Assembly: GCA_022710585.1 (NCBI GenBank)
Contig: JAKLGV010000014.1
Coordinates: forward strand, 18,373 to 82,372
DNA length: 64,000 nt
DNA from: Deltaproteobacteria bacterium
GTDB lineage: Bacteria > Desulfobacterota > Syntrophia > Syntrophales > Smithellaceae
Direction: 5' to 3'
Shown: piece after piece, positions 1-7,663 of the stretch
How positions within the stretch are numbered: position 1 is the stretch's first letter
How the letters are laid out: the number at the start of each line of letters is the position of its first letter
The notes under the pieces: generated by a model
Told to the model about the DNA's origin: nothing
The model's database searches: none
The model's input: only the letters and a program-made list of their open reading frames with translations
Translations under genes and position numbers: made by a program

Positions 1-931
1 CGCCGGGCAGTTTCAGGTCAGGATTGACCAGGAAAGAGGCGTTGGTGTAATTTTTAACATAATCAGCAAAATAAAGTTTGTTATCCAGAATATATTTGAT
101 CATTCCGCCCAGGAAAGCGATGTCCGTTCCTGAACGAAGCGGCGCGTAAAGATGAGCTTTCGCCGCTGATTGGGTGAAACGGGGATCAACACAGATAATT
201 TTCGCTCCGCGTTTGTCAACCGCTTCCTGAATCCATTTAAATGACACCGGATGATTGGAAGCGGGATTGCTTCCCATGATTAAAATCACATCAGCATTTT
301 TGAAATCATTCCAGTGATTGGTCATTGCGCCGCGTCCGAACGACTCTGCCAGAGCCGGTACAGTCGGGCTGTGTCAGATACGGGCCTGATGTTCAATATA
401 GACCAGACCCAACCCCCTTAAGAATTTTTGGTACGTGTAGCATTCTTCAAGATCCATCGCCGCGCTTCCTACGGAAGCAATGCCTTCTGTGCGATTGACG
501 AGCTCTCCCTTGTCGTTGGTTGCCTTGAAGCTCTTATCACGGCTGTTCTTGACTTTTTTGGCAATCTCTTCAATCGCCCATTCCCACTCGACTTCCTTCC
601 ATTCGGTGGCATTGGCTGCTCTGTAAAGAGGTTTGCCCAAACGGTTTTCATTGACCGCCATCTGGTAAATAGACCCGCCTTTACTGCAAAGGGCGCCTCT
701 GTTGATGGGGCTATCGGGATCACCTTCCGTGTTAATTACCTTCCCGTCTTGTACGGCTACGATGATGCTGCATCCCACGGAACAATACGGACAAACGGTG
801 GTGGTTTCTTTGGCGTTTTTAATTTTCAGCTCTTTGGCATACGCGGTAATCGGTGTGAGATTGATACCCAAACCGCTGACCGCCGCCACAGCGCCGGAAA
901 TCTTCAAGAAACCTCTTCGGCTGACGTTCAT
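1..931 (-). CDS. fdhA: Formate dehydrogenase alpha subunit, selenoprotein (5' part, runs off window)
   Basis: Catalytic subunit of a molybdenum/tungsten formate dehydrogenase (formate to CO2 + 2e-). The N-terminus has a twin-arginine motif (SRRGFLK, residues 4-10) and a hydrophobic stretch, so the enzyme is exported folded. Next comes a [4Fe-4S] motif CPYCSVGC with a later Cys in ALCSKG. After 185 codons an in-frame TGA (374-376) lies in the context RI-U-HSPTV, the conserved Sec-His site of FdnG/FdhF-type enzymes. The frame then continues open to base 1 with clear family sequence (GRGAMTNHW, GSNPASNHP, VDPRFTQSA), so the TGA is read as selenocysteine. The 3' end lies beyond the window. It is preceded by a strong promoter and several palindromes. 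A gene caller that stops at the TGA would wrongly split this gene. Confidence 0.95.
338..376 (-). promoter_or_regulatory. Bacterial SECIS-like hairpin just downstream of the Sec UGA
   Basis: On the coding (minus) strand, the bases after the UGA can fold with GACT (362-365) pairing AGTC (342-345). The GC-rich apex contains GGCTCTG, resembling the GGUCU-type apical loop of the E. coli fdhF SECIS that binds SelB. The position, immediately 3' of the UGA, is right for bacterial SECIS elements. The fold was judged by eye, not computed. Confidence 0.6.
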
Positions 932-1101
932 GAATTTATCTCCTTTCTTTTAAATTTCTGAATATTCTATTCTGTGCTCAAATCCTTCAACACACAGTTA
1001 TTCAAGAACTCCCGTTCTTTTCAGGAAAAAGTTTTAAGAACAACCATAGATGGGTAAGAGCACAACGTTTTTCCAGAACATAACGCTTTCACTGCGTTGA
1101 T

Positions 1102-1130
1102 TGTATACATTAGGAAAAAAATGTTGTCAA
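1102..1130 (-). promoter_or_regulatory. Sigma70-type promoter of fdhA
   Basis: On the minus strand TTGACA (1125-1130) and TATACA (1102-1107) are separated by exactly 17 bases, a near-consensus -35/-10 pair. Transcription would start near 1095, giving a leader of about 165 nt before the fdhA ATG at 931. Confidence 0.75.
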
Positions 1131-1157
1131 CGGCATTTTACTAATAAATTCAATCGC

Positions 1158-1177
1158 TTATGTCATTTATGACATAA
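1158..1177. promoter_or_regulatory. 20-bp perfect palindrome upstream of the fdhA -35
   Basis: TTATGTCA-N4-TGACATAA is a perfect inverted repeat whose inner edge is 28 bp upstream of the fdhA -35 box, a typical activator position. The binding protein is unknown. It does not match FNR (TTGAT-N4-ATCAA). Confidence 0.55.
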
Positions 1178-1237
1178 TGAAAAAGTGCAATAAGATTGAA
1201 TCTCTACCCAAATCTTATTTTATGCCGTAAGCGGAAA

Positions 1238-1384
1238 TGACTTTGGGTCAGATGAAATTATGATGATATATGGAAGGATAAAATGACTTTGGGTCATATC
1301 GGTTTTTTCTTTTGAATGTGTGGAAAGTTGATTCAGTTAAGTTGATTGCTTGCAGTTGAATATGTAAAAAATGACATTATGTCA
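1238..1384. promoter_or_regulatory. Three TGAC-N5-GTCA palindromes
   Basis: TGAC-N5-GTCA occurs at 1238-1250, 1284-1296 and 1372-1384. The first two share the identical 16-mer AAATGACTTTGGGTCA. They lie 110-250 bp upstream of the fdhA promoter, in the gap before the restriction enzyme gene, and look like distal operator or enhancer sites. The rest of 932-1410 shows no coding potential. Confidence 0.45.
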
Positions 1385-1410
1385 GGCATCATAAAGGTGG
1401 ATGGTTCATG

Positions 1411-1500
1411 ATGTAGGGATTGATCCCGTTCGGCTGAGCTCATAGCGAAGCCCGATCAATCCGCAAAATAAACGGCGCAATCAGCGATTGCGCCCTACAG
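1411..1500. repeat. Dispersed two-hairpin repeat, copy 1
   Basis: Contains GTAGGGATTGATC and its partner GATCAATCC, followed by a second hairpin GGCGCAATC (1474-1482)-AGC-GATTGCGCC (1486-1494) and the tail CCTACAG. Related units occur at 4322-4451 and 6087-6194. In this copy the first hairpin is interrupted by about 20 extra bases. Confidence 0.7.
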
Positions 1501-1587
1501 AAAATTTTTTATAGTTGCAATGTTTCCGATAATTTGTATTATTCCCGCAGAAGTCTTTATAAAATAATACAAAAACTTAGAGAACTG

Positions 1588-4323
1588 ATGCCGCTAAGCT
1601 GGAATGAAATTAAAACACGCGCGCTCGCTTTTTCCAAGGAATGGCAGGACGAAACCTCCGAGGACGCCGAGGCAAAAACCTTCTGGGATGGTTTCTTCAA
1701 CATCTTCGGTATCACCCGTAAACGATTAGCCAGTTTTGAAGAACCGGTCAGAAAGCTGGGCGAAAAGTATGGCTATATTGACTTATTCTGGAAGGGCGTG
1801 CTGATTGTTGAACACAAATCGCGCGGCAAGAGTCTGGACAAAGCCTACGCGCAGGCGCTGGATTATTTCCCCGGCATTACCGAACGCGACCTGCCCAAGT
1901 ACGTCATCGTTTCCGATTTCGCCCGTTTCCGCCTTTATGATCTGGAAGAAAATGAACAGCACGAATTCGATCTGAAAGATCTGCACAAAAACGTGCGCCT
2001 CTTCGGTTTCATTGCCGGTTACCAGACCCACAAAATTCAGGAGCAGGACCCCGTCAACATCAAAGCCGCCGAGCAGATGGGCAAACTGCACGACAAGATG
2101 AAGGAATCCGGTTATACCGGCCATCCGCTGGAACTCTACATGGTGCGCTTGCTGTTCTGCCTGTTTGCCGAGGACACCGGAATATTTGAAAAACAGCAAT
2201 TCAAGGAATATATCGAACAGCGAACCTCCGAAGACGGTTCCGACCTCGGCCATCATTTAAGCACGCTGTTTCAGGTTTTAAATACATCGCCGGAAAAGCG
2301 CCTGAAAAATCTCGACGAGCAACTGGCCGCCTTTGCCTACATCAACGGCAGGCTCTTTGAAGAAATGCTGCCCGCCGCCGCTTTCGATTCCGCCATGCGA
2401 CAGGAGTTGCTCAACTGCTGCGCGCTGGACTGGAGCCGGATTTCTCCCGCTATTTTCGGATCGCTCTTTCAGTCCATAATGGATAAGCAGGCCCGGCGCA
2501 ATCTCGGCGCTCATTACACCAGCGAGGAAAACATTCTCAAACTCATCAAGCCGCTTTTTCTGGACGGCCTTTGGGAAGAGTTTGAAAAAATCAAACACAA
2601 CAAAAACCGGCTGCTGGAATTTCACCAGAAACTGCGGCGGTTGAATTTTCTCGATCCCGCCTGCGGATGCGGCAACTTTCTGGTCATCGCCTATCGCGAA
2701 TTGCGACTTCTGGAACTGGATATCCTGCGGGCATCGAGCATTTATCAGAGCGAACTCAGCATTCACTCGCTGATCAACCTTAATGTTGACCAGTTCTTTG
2801 GCATCGAGATCGAGGAATTTCCCGCGCAGATTGCACAGGTGGCGCTGTGGCTGATGGATCATCAGATGAACCTGCTGGTTTCCGAAGAATTCGGCCTTTA
2901 CTTTGCGCGTATTCCGCTGGAGACCAGCGCAAAGATTGTCTGCGGCAATGCGCTGAGAATCGACTGGGAAGAGGTTTCACCCGCCCGGAATCTCAGTTAC
3001 ATCATGGGCAATCCGCCGTTTGTGGGCGCGAAATTCATGAACGATGATCAACGAAAGGATGTCGCAGATGTTTTCGGTAGTATGAAAAATGCCGGTCTTC
3101 TGGATTATGTAGCGGCCTGGTATGTGAAAGCCGCCCGGATGATTAAGGGAACAAAGATTTGCTGTGCTTTTGTTTCCACCAATTCCATCACGCAGGGCGA
3201 ACAGGTCGGCGCTCTATGGAACTGGATGCTTTCCGAAGGTATGAAGATATTCTCTGCTCACCGGACTTTTCAATGGAACAATGAGGCGCGCGGCAAGGCT
3301 GCTGTGCATTGTGTGATTATCGGCTTCGCCGGTTTCGATATTTCGCCCAAGTGGATTTTTGAATATGAGAATATCAAAGGAGAGCCGCACAAAATCAAAG
3401 CGCAAAATATTAATCCGTATCTGGTCGATGCGCCGGATATAGTTTTAAGCAATCGAAGTATGCCGATTTGTTCGATTCCATCTATCGGCATCGGCAATAA
3501 ACCGATTGACGGTGGCAATTATCTGTTTACCGAGGAAGAGAAAACAGAATTTCTGAAAAAAGAACCAGAGGCAGCCCCATATTTTCACCACTGGCTAGGA
3601 GCGGATGAATTTTTCTATGGTTACCATCGTTACTGCTTGTGGCTCGGCGATTGTTCGCCGGAGCAATTAAAGAAAATGCCGGAAGCAATGAAAAGAATAG
3701 AAGCAGTCAAAAATTTCCGTTTAGCCAGTAAAAGCGCTCCAACAAGAAAGATTGCTGATACACCAACACGATTTCATGTTGAAAATATGCCCAGTGGTAA
3801 ATTTATGGTTATGCCTGAAGTATCATCTGAACGAAGAACATATATTCCAATAGGTTTTTTAAAGCCGGAGGTGATGGCAAGTAATAAGCTAAGGATATTC
3901 GAACACGCTAACTTCTATCATTTTGGCATTTTATCTTCTATGATGCACATGGCATGGACACGCGCCGTTTGTGGACGTCTAGAAAGCAGATATCAGTATT
4001 CTGTACATATAGTTTACAACAATTTCCCCTGGCCGGAAAATCCGACAGATAAACAAAAACAGGCCATTGAAGCCGCCGCGCAGGGTGTGCTGGATGCCCG
4101 CGCGCAATTTCCCGAATCAACACTGGCCGACCTTTACGATCCGCTGACCATGCCGCCGGTTCTGCTCAAGGCGCATCAGCAACTGGACAAGGCAGTGGAT
4201 GCCGCCTACGGCAAAACCAATTTTGCAACCGAAGCCCAGCGCGTCGCATTCTTATTTGAACTTTATCAGCGTTACACTAACCTATTTGCCACCGAAAAAC
4301 CCAAACGCCGGAACAAAAAATAA
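1588..4323 (+). CDS. MmeI-like Type IIL/IIG restriction-modification enzyme
   Basis: A 911-aa single-chain restriction endonuclease/adenine methyltransferase. The opening (MPLSWNEIK) and length match MmeI-family proteins of about 920 aa. Seen in order: an N-terminal PD-(D/E)XK nuclease (D65 then E75-H-K77), a helical spacer, an N6-adenine methyltransferase with motif I DPACGCG at 356-362 and catalytic NPPF at 475-478, then a target-recognition region and a C-terminal helical bundle. A TTG-initiated extension to 1534 is possible, but ATG 1588 gives the family start. No separate methylase or specificity gene lies nearby, as expected for Type IIL enzymes that methylate one strand. The gene sits between hairpin repeats in an accessory patch. 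Recognition sequence cannot be read from here. Confidence 0.9.
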   Translation: MPLSWNEIKTRALAFSKEWQDETSEDAEAKTFWDGFFNIFGITRKRLASFEEPVRKLGEKYGYIDLFWKGVLIVEHKSRGKSLDKAYAQALDYFPGITERDLPKYVIVSDFARFRLYDLEENEQHEFDLKDLHKNVRLFGFIAGYQTHKIQEQDPVNIKAAEQMGKLHDKMKESGYTGHPLELYMVRLLFCLFAEDTGIFEKQQFKEYIEQRTSEDGSDLGHHLSTLFQVLNTSPEKRLKNLDEQLAAFAYINGRLFEEMLPAAAFDSAMRQELLNCCALDWSRISPAIFGSLFQSIMDKQARRNLGAHYTSEENILKLIKPLFLDGLWEEFEKIKHNKNRLLEFHQKLRRLNFLDPACGCGNFLVIAYRELRLLELDILRASSIYQSELSIHSLINLNVDQFFGIEIEEFPAQIAQVALWLMDHQMNLLVSEEFGLYFARIPLETSAKIVCGNALRIDWEEVSPARNLSYIMGNPPFVGAKFMNDDQRKDVADVFGSMKNAGLLDYVAAWYVKAARMIKGTKICCAFVSTNSITQGEQVGALWNWMLSEGMKIFSAHRTFQWNNEARGKAAVHCVIIGFAGFDISPKWIFEYENIKGEPHKIKAQNINPYLVDAPDIVLSNRSMPICSIPSIGIGNKPIDGGNYLFTEEEKTEFLKKEPEAAPYFHHWLGADEFFYGYHRYCLWLGDCSPEQLKKMPEAMKRIEAVKNFRLASKSAPTRKIADTPTRFHVENMPSGKFMVMPEVSSERRTYIPIGFLKPEVMASNKLRIFEHANFYHFGILSSMMHMAWTRAVCGRLESRYQYSVHIVYNNFPWPENPTDKQKQAIEAAAQGVLDARAQFPESTLADLYDPLTMPPVLLKAHQQLDKAVDAAYGKTNFATEAQRVAFLFELYQRYTNLFATEKPKRRNKK

Positions 4324-4451
4324 CGGCGTGTTCGGGCGAACCCGCCCTACAGAAACAATAAACGGTTTGATATGTAGGGATTGATCCTCGATCAATCCGC
4401 GAAATAACGGTGCGTTCGCCCAGGCATCCGCCGGGCAGGACGATCGCACCC
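4322..4451. repeat. Dispersed hairpin repeat, copy 2
   Basis: Starts at the stop codon of the restriction enzyme gene. It carries CGCCCTACAG, then TGTAGGGATTGATC-CTC-GATCAATCC (from 4374), then a third stem built on GTGCG...CGCAC around CGCCCAGGCATCCGCCGGGC. The rest of 4452-4660 is AT-rich with no gene. Confidence 0.75.
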
Positions 4452-4660
4452 AAAATGTCACAGAAAGCAATAAAAATAGAAAAGCCCAAACACGATACTA
4501 AATCAGTATTACCATAACAAGCCTGATGCCCGATCATCTAAGCCGCATCCCCAAACTATGTTCACGTTTTGCTTGATTTATTAAATTATTTTGGTACTAA
4601 TATAAGCAATTTCAAACAAAAAATAAGCTTCATCATTAATTCACTGAAGAGGTGTCAATT

Positions 4661-5869
4661 ATGAAAAGTACACTTTCGGGAAAAACAAAGTTTATTTGGA
4701 TTGCTATGTTGATTTGGTCATTTTTATTTTTGAGTGGATGTACCAATTCCGGAGATGATAGCAATCCTTTTGACAATTCCGGTTACATTAACAACCTTCC
4801 GGCAAACGCCGAAATCACCACAGATAGTGCAATAGGCTATGGCGCTCATAATCCAACCGTCATCATAAGGGGATCGGATTTTAAGCATAGCATTGAAGAT
4901 GAGGATGTCATCATTGATGTGGGGGAAACCGGTTTGACATTTGATGCATTGATTTGCGTCAGTTCAACGGAAATAAGAATTGAATTTACAGGAAAAGCAT
5001 TGCCTGGTGATATAACCGTCCAGTTTAAACCAAGAGCATTCACGATCGGTAAAAATATCAGTAATATATTAATGATGACTGTTCCATCGCAGACGCCTGT
5101 CATTTCATCAACGGATAGCATTCCATTTGGAGCTGTTAATCCCTCCGTTTTAATTACGGGAACGGACTTTGCTCATGATCTAGGCGCTGCTGACCTGTAT
5201 GTCGATGCAGGGACAACCTCTTTGACATTGAGCACGATAAATTACATCAATTCCAGGCAAATTAGGATTGCCTTTACCGGCACCGCATCACCCGGTACCG
5301 TAAAAATCCAGGCAAAAAAATCAGCGTTTCAGCCGGAAGCCGCATCGGCGAGTAACACGTTGAAGCTAACGGTACCATCATTGGCGTTGGGGGATCGTTA
5401 TGGCGGAGGCACAGTAGCCTACATTTTCCAAAGCGGAGATCCGGGCTTTGTTGAAAATGAGCAACATGGATTGATTGTTGCAGATCCACCCGGCAACGAG
5501 AGCGAACGCTCCAGATTGTGGCACAACGCCTATGTCTTATCAGGGGTAACAGCAACAGCACTGGGCACGGGAAAAACGAACACCGCATCTATCGTTGCAT
5601 TATATCCAGCGGAAGATAATGCGGCTAGATTTTGCGCTGATTTTAGCGTGACTGAAGGAACGGTAACATACGACGATTGGTTTTTGCCCAGCAAGGATGA
5701 GCTATACAAGCTGTATGAAACAAGAGTGAACTATTTTGAAGACGGCGAATATTGGAGTTCATCCGAGATCGACGCTACTCACGCGTGGGGTTTTGTTTTC
5801 AGTGGTTTCGGGTGGGATATCCGCATTAAGAATGGCATTGAACGCGTCCGACCTGTTCGGTATTTTTAA
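4661..5869 (+). CDS. Lipoprotein with two IPT-like repeats and a DUF1566 domain
   Basis: A 402-aa predicted lipoprotein: hydrophobic signal ending in the lipobox LSGC, then a low-complexity linker. Two homologous segments of about 95 aa follow, each with the pattern NPxVxIxGxDF...D.G...L......S...IRI.FTG.A.PG, resembling IPT/TIG immunoglobulin-like repeats. The last 150 aa are DUF1566/Lcl-type (DDWFLPSKDELYKLY, YWSSSE, VRPVR). AGAGG (4648-4652) fits ATG 4661 better than GTG 4652. Function unknown, probably surface-exposed. It stands alone between two copies of the dispersed repeat and may have been brought in by recombination between them. Confidence 0.8.
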   Translation: MKSTLSGKTKFIWIAMLIWSFLFLSGCTNSGDDSNPFDNSGYINNLPANAEITTDSAIGYGAHNPTVIIRGSDFKHSIEDEDVIIDVGETGLTFDALICVSSTEIRIEFTGKALPGDITVQFKPRAFTIGKNISNILMMTVPSQTPVISSTDSIPFGAVNPSVLITGTDFAHDLGAADLYVDAGTTSLTLSTINYINSRQIRIAFTGTASPGTVKIQAKKSAFQPEAASASNTLKLTVPSLALGDRYGGGTVAYIFQSGDPGFVENEQHGLIVADPPGNESERSRLWHNAYVLSGVTATALGTGKTNTASIVALYPAEDNAARFCADFSVTEGTVTYDDWFLPSKDELYKLYETRVNYFEDGEYWSSSEIDATHAWGFVFSGFGWDIRIKNGIERVRPVRYF

Positions 5870-5920
5870 TTGATTGTATATCATCCGAAGTGGAGAAAAG
5901 GGGACTGTTAGATTTATTAT

Positions 5921-5954
5921 AAGACCATTATGCAGAGCTTTGCATAATGGTCTT
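5921..5954 (+). terminator. Perfect 14-bp hairpin after the lipoprotein gene
   Basis: AAGACCATTATGCA (5921-5934) pairs perfectly with TGCATAATGGTCTT (5941-5954) around a 6-nt loop. There is no U-run, so it may be an mRNA end-stabilising hairpin or a weak terminator rather than an intrinsic one. Confidence 0.5.
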
Positions 5955-6050
5955 GACTATCATGCGAAGCTCTGCTCAAAAGCCATTCTTAAAGAACCAA
6001 AACTATTTCCCGCATGATGATGAAGAGGTTCTTTTCTAATTATGCCTCCT

Positions 6051-6194
6051 GTGCCAAATAAAAAACCAAAGCACTGGAACAAAAAATAACAGCGCGATCG
6101 CCCAGGCATCCGCCGGGCAAGGGGATCGCGCTACAAAAACAATAAACGAAGCGATAGGTAGGGATTGATCCCCCGATCAATCCGCAAATAACCG
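6051..6194. repeat. Dispersed hairpin repeat, copy 3, with a duplicated gene 3' end
   Basis: Contains GCGCGATC/GATCGCGC and GTAGGGATTGATC-CCCC-GATCAATCC hairpins matching copy 2, plus the same CGCCCAGGCATCCGCCGGGC string. The preceding bases (6051-6086) resemble the end of the restriction enzyme gene (4287-4320), sharing GGAACAAAAAATAAC. The lipoprotein gene is therefore flanked by imperfect direct repeats of more than 100 bp. Confidence 0.7.
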
Positions 6195-6224
6195 AGTTAA
6201 TTTTTCCGGACCGACAAAATATTC

Positions 6225-6252
6225 TTGACTCATAGGGGGTATTTTTTATACT
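6225..6252 (+). promoter_or_regulatory. Promoter of the DUF2378-like gene
   Basis: TTGACT (6225-6230) and TATACT (6247-6252) with a 16-base spacer, about 65 bases before the start codon at 6325, which has GAGGAGA as its ribosome site. Confidence 0.6.
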
Positions 6253-6324
6253 TTGTTTTAAGAGACCATCGTAAACCATACAACAATATAATAATAGAAA
6301 CAGACTTTCCGAGGAGACTTATCT

Positions 6325-6888
6325 ATGAACATCAAAGGCATTTTTTATGTTGTGACAAAAGATTATATGGTTACATCGTTCGGTGAAGATCGCTGGAAAG
6401 CTTTCATGACACGACTGGCGGAAAAGGATAAATATTTTGCCAATAAGACGCTCATGGCCGTTACTCCCATCCCGGCGGAAAAGTTAATTGTTCTCTTTGA
6501 TGAAATGTGCGGCGAATTCTTCAACAATGACAAATCGCGGTATGAACTCTTCGGCAAGACGGGCGCGAAATACGCGCTGGGACCGGGAGGCCCCTACCAT
6601 TCTTATATGAATACAAAGGATCTTAAGCAGTTCATAGAGTTTTCCGTACCGAAGATCTGGCAGGCCTATTTCGACGGTGGTAAAATAACAACACAATTGG
6701 AAAACAATGTCGCCCATGTAAAAATCATCGGGATACCCATCCGGCATGCCGCTTTCGAACGCTGTGTCCTGGGTTATTTCCAGCAGACCATTAAAGTTTT
6801 CGGAAAGAAATCCATAGCAAAACAAGTCCGTAGTATCGCATCGGGTGATAATGAGATTTATTTCACCTATGAACTGAAAGACGCTTGA
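6325..6888 (+). CDS. DUF2378/TIGR02265-like protein (paralogue 1)
   Basis: A 187-aa soluble protein of unknown function. N-terminal MNIKGIFYVVTKDYMV, the GPGGPYHS core, and a C-terminal pattern (LENN, H...FE, GYFQQTIKVFGKKS, YFTYEL) recall the Myxococcus-type TIGR02265/DUF2378 family, which relates to HNOB/V4R ligand-binding folds. I am only moderately sure of that link. A clear paralogue of the same length is encoded at 22834-23400 on the other strand. No signal peptide or membrane segment. Monocistronic, with its own promoter and a hairpin downstream. Confidence 0.65.
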   Translation: MNIKGIFYVVTKDYMVTSFGEDRWKAFMTRLAEKDKYFANKTLMAVTPIPAEKLIVLFDEMCGEFFNNDKSRYELFGKTGAKYALGPGGPYHSYMNTKDLKQFIEFSVPKIWQAYFDGGKITTQLENNVAHVKIIGIPIRHAAFERCVLGYFQQTIKVFGKKSIAKQVRSIASGDNEIYFTYELKDA

Positions 6889-6905
6889 AAGTATAAAAAT
6901 GATAA

Positions 6906-6938
6906 GGCTGGTTGAACCGAAGGACGGTTGAACCAGCC
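6906..6938. terminator. Hairpin between convergent genes
   Basis: GGCTGGTTGAACC and GGTTGAACCAGCC form a 13/14 bp inverted repeat between two convergent genes. No strong U-tract on either side. Confidence 0.5.
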
Positions 6939-6946
6939 GGTAAATC

Positions 6947-7633
6947 TTAGCCATATTTTTCCAGAAACTTCTCCTTAATCTCCATCATATGTTGTTGAGG
7001 ATTTCTTTTTTCTCTGAACATTTCCGTTAAGCCCAATGGATAACCATCCGACAGGGCCGCTAAATGGCGTATCTCATTGTCTGTCCAGTCAAAATGATTT
7101 TGACCGGCATAACCACGCACGAGACTTTCTACATCCTGTTTTTTGAGGTGTCGCAGTTTCAAGGTTGTTGCAGGCATGAGTTGAGCTTTAAGATCAAACA
7201 AATCTTTTTGCGGCAGAAATTTTTCAACAACGGCAATAAATTGAAAATGCTGTTCCAGAATCAGATGGCGGAGGAATATTTTCTTCTGAACTGTTATTTG
7301 CGCAATGTTGTCCAAAACAATAACCGGTTTGTGCTGCTTTGCTGTATTTGCATTGGCAATACGATAACGCATGGATTTGTATCTCATTTTGTTTCCCTGA
7401 TTTTTAATTCTTCGGGGAATGTCCAGCGCTTTCATCAGTGTTTCGCTCATTTTGCCGGGCGTTTGACTGAAATCGACAAAAATAAATTTTCTGTCTTCAG
7501 CGAAAGCTTTCGCTATTTCCTTAATCAAACTTGTTCGCCCAACACCGAACTTGCCGGCAAGAATGACATTAATGCCGTCATTCAATGATTCTATAATTTC
7601 CTTCTGTTCGTTTTTGCGTCCGACAAATAACAT
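6947..7633 (-). CDS. AAA/STAND-type ATPase with Arg in the Walker A motif
   Basis: A 228-aa protein opening MLFVGRKNEQ, the usual start of small AAA/STAND ATPases. The P-loop reads GKFGVGRTS (27-35): the invariant Lys of GxxxxGK[ST] is Arg (codon CGA). Walker B-like VIVLDN is at 104-109, and a winged-helix-like C-terminus with SDGYPLGL follows. ATP hydrolysis may be weak or lost. A TTG start at 7663 is possible, but ATG 7633 with GAGA upstream fits the family. It lies 30 bp after the dynamin-like gene on the same strand, so the two are probably co-transcribed and may act together. Role unknown. Confidence 0.7.
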   Translation of the reverse strand: MLFVGRKNEQKEIIESLNDGINVILAGKFGVGRTSLIKEIAKAFAEDRKFIFVDFSQTPGKMSETLMKALDIPRRIKNQGNKMRYKSMRYRIANANTAKQHKPVIVLDNIAQITVQKKIFLRHLILEQHFQFIAVVEKFLPQKDLFDLKAQLMPATTLKLRHLKKQDVESLVRGYAGQNHFDWTDNEIRHLAALSDGYPLGLTEMFREKRNPQQHMMEIKEKFLEKYG

Positions 7634-7663
7634 TATGATTCTCTCAAAATTTTGCCAAACCAA

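Noticed and set aside
374..376. TGA in the formate dehydrogenase frame as a true stop or pseudogene
   Set aside because: Context is the conserved Sec site and the family sequence continues in frame to the window edge.
1238..1384. FNR-type sites upstream of fdhA
   Set aside because: FNR sites are TTGAT-N4-ATCAA; these are TGAC-N5-GTCA.
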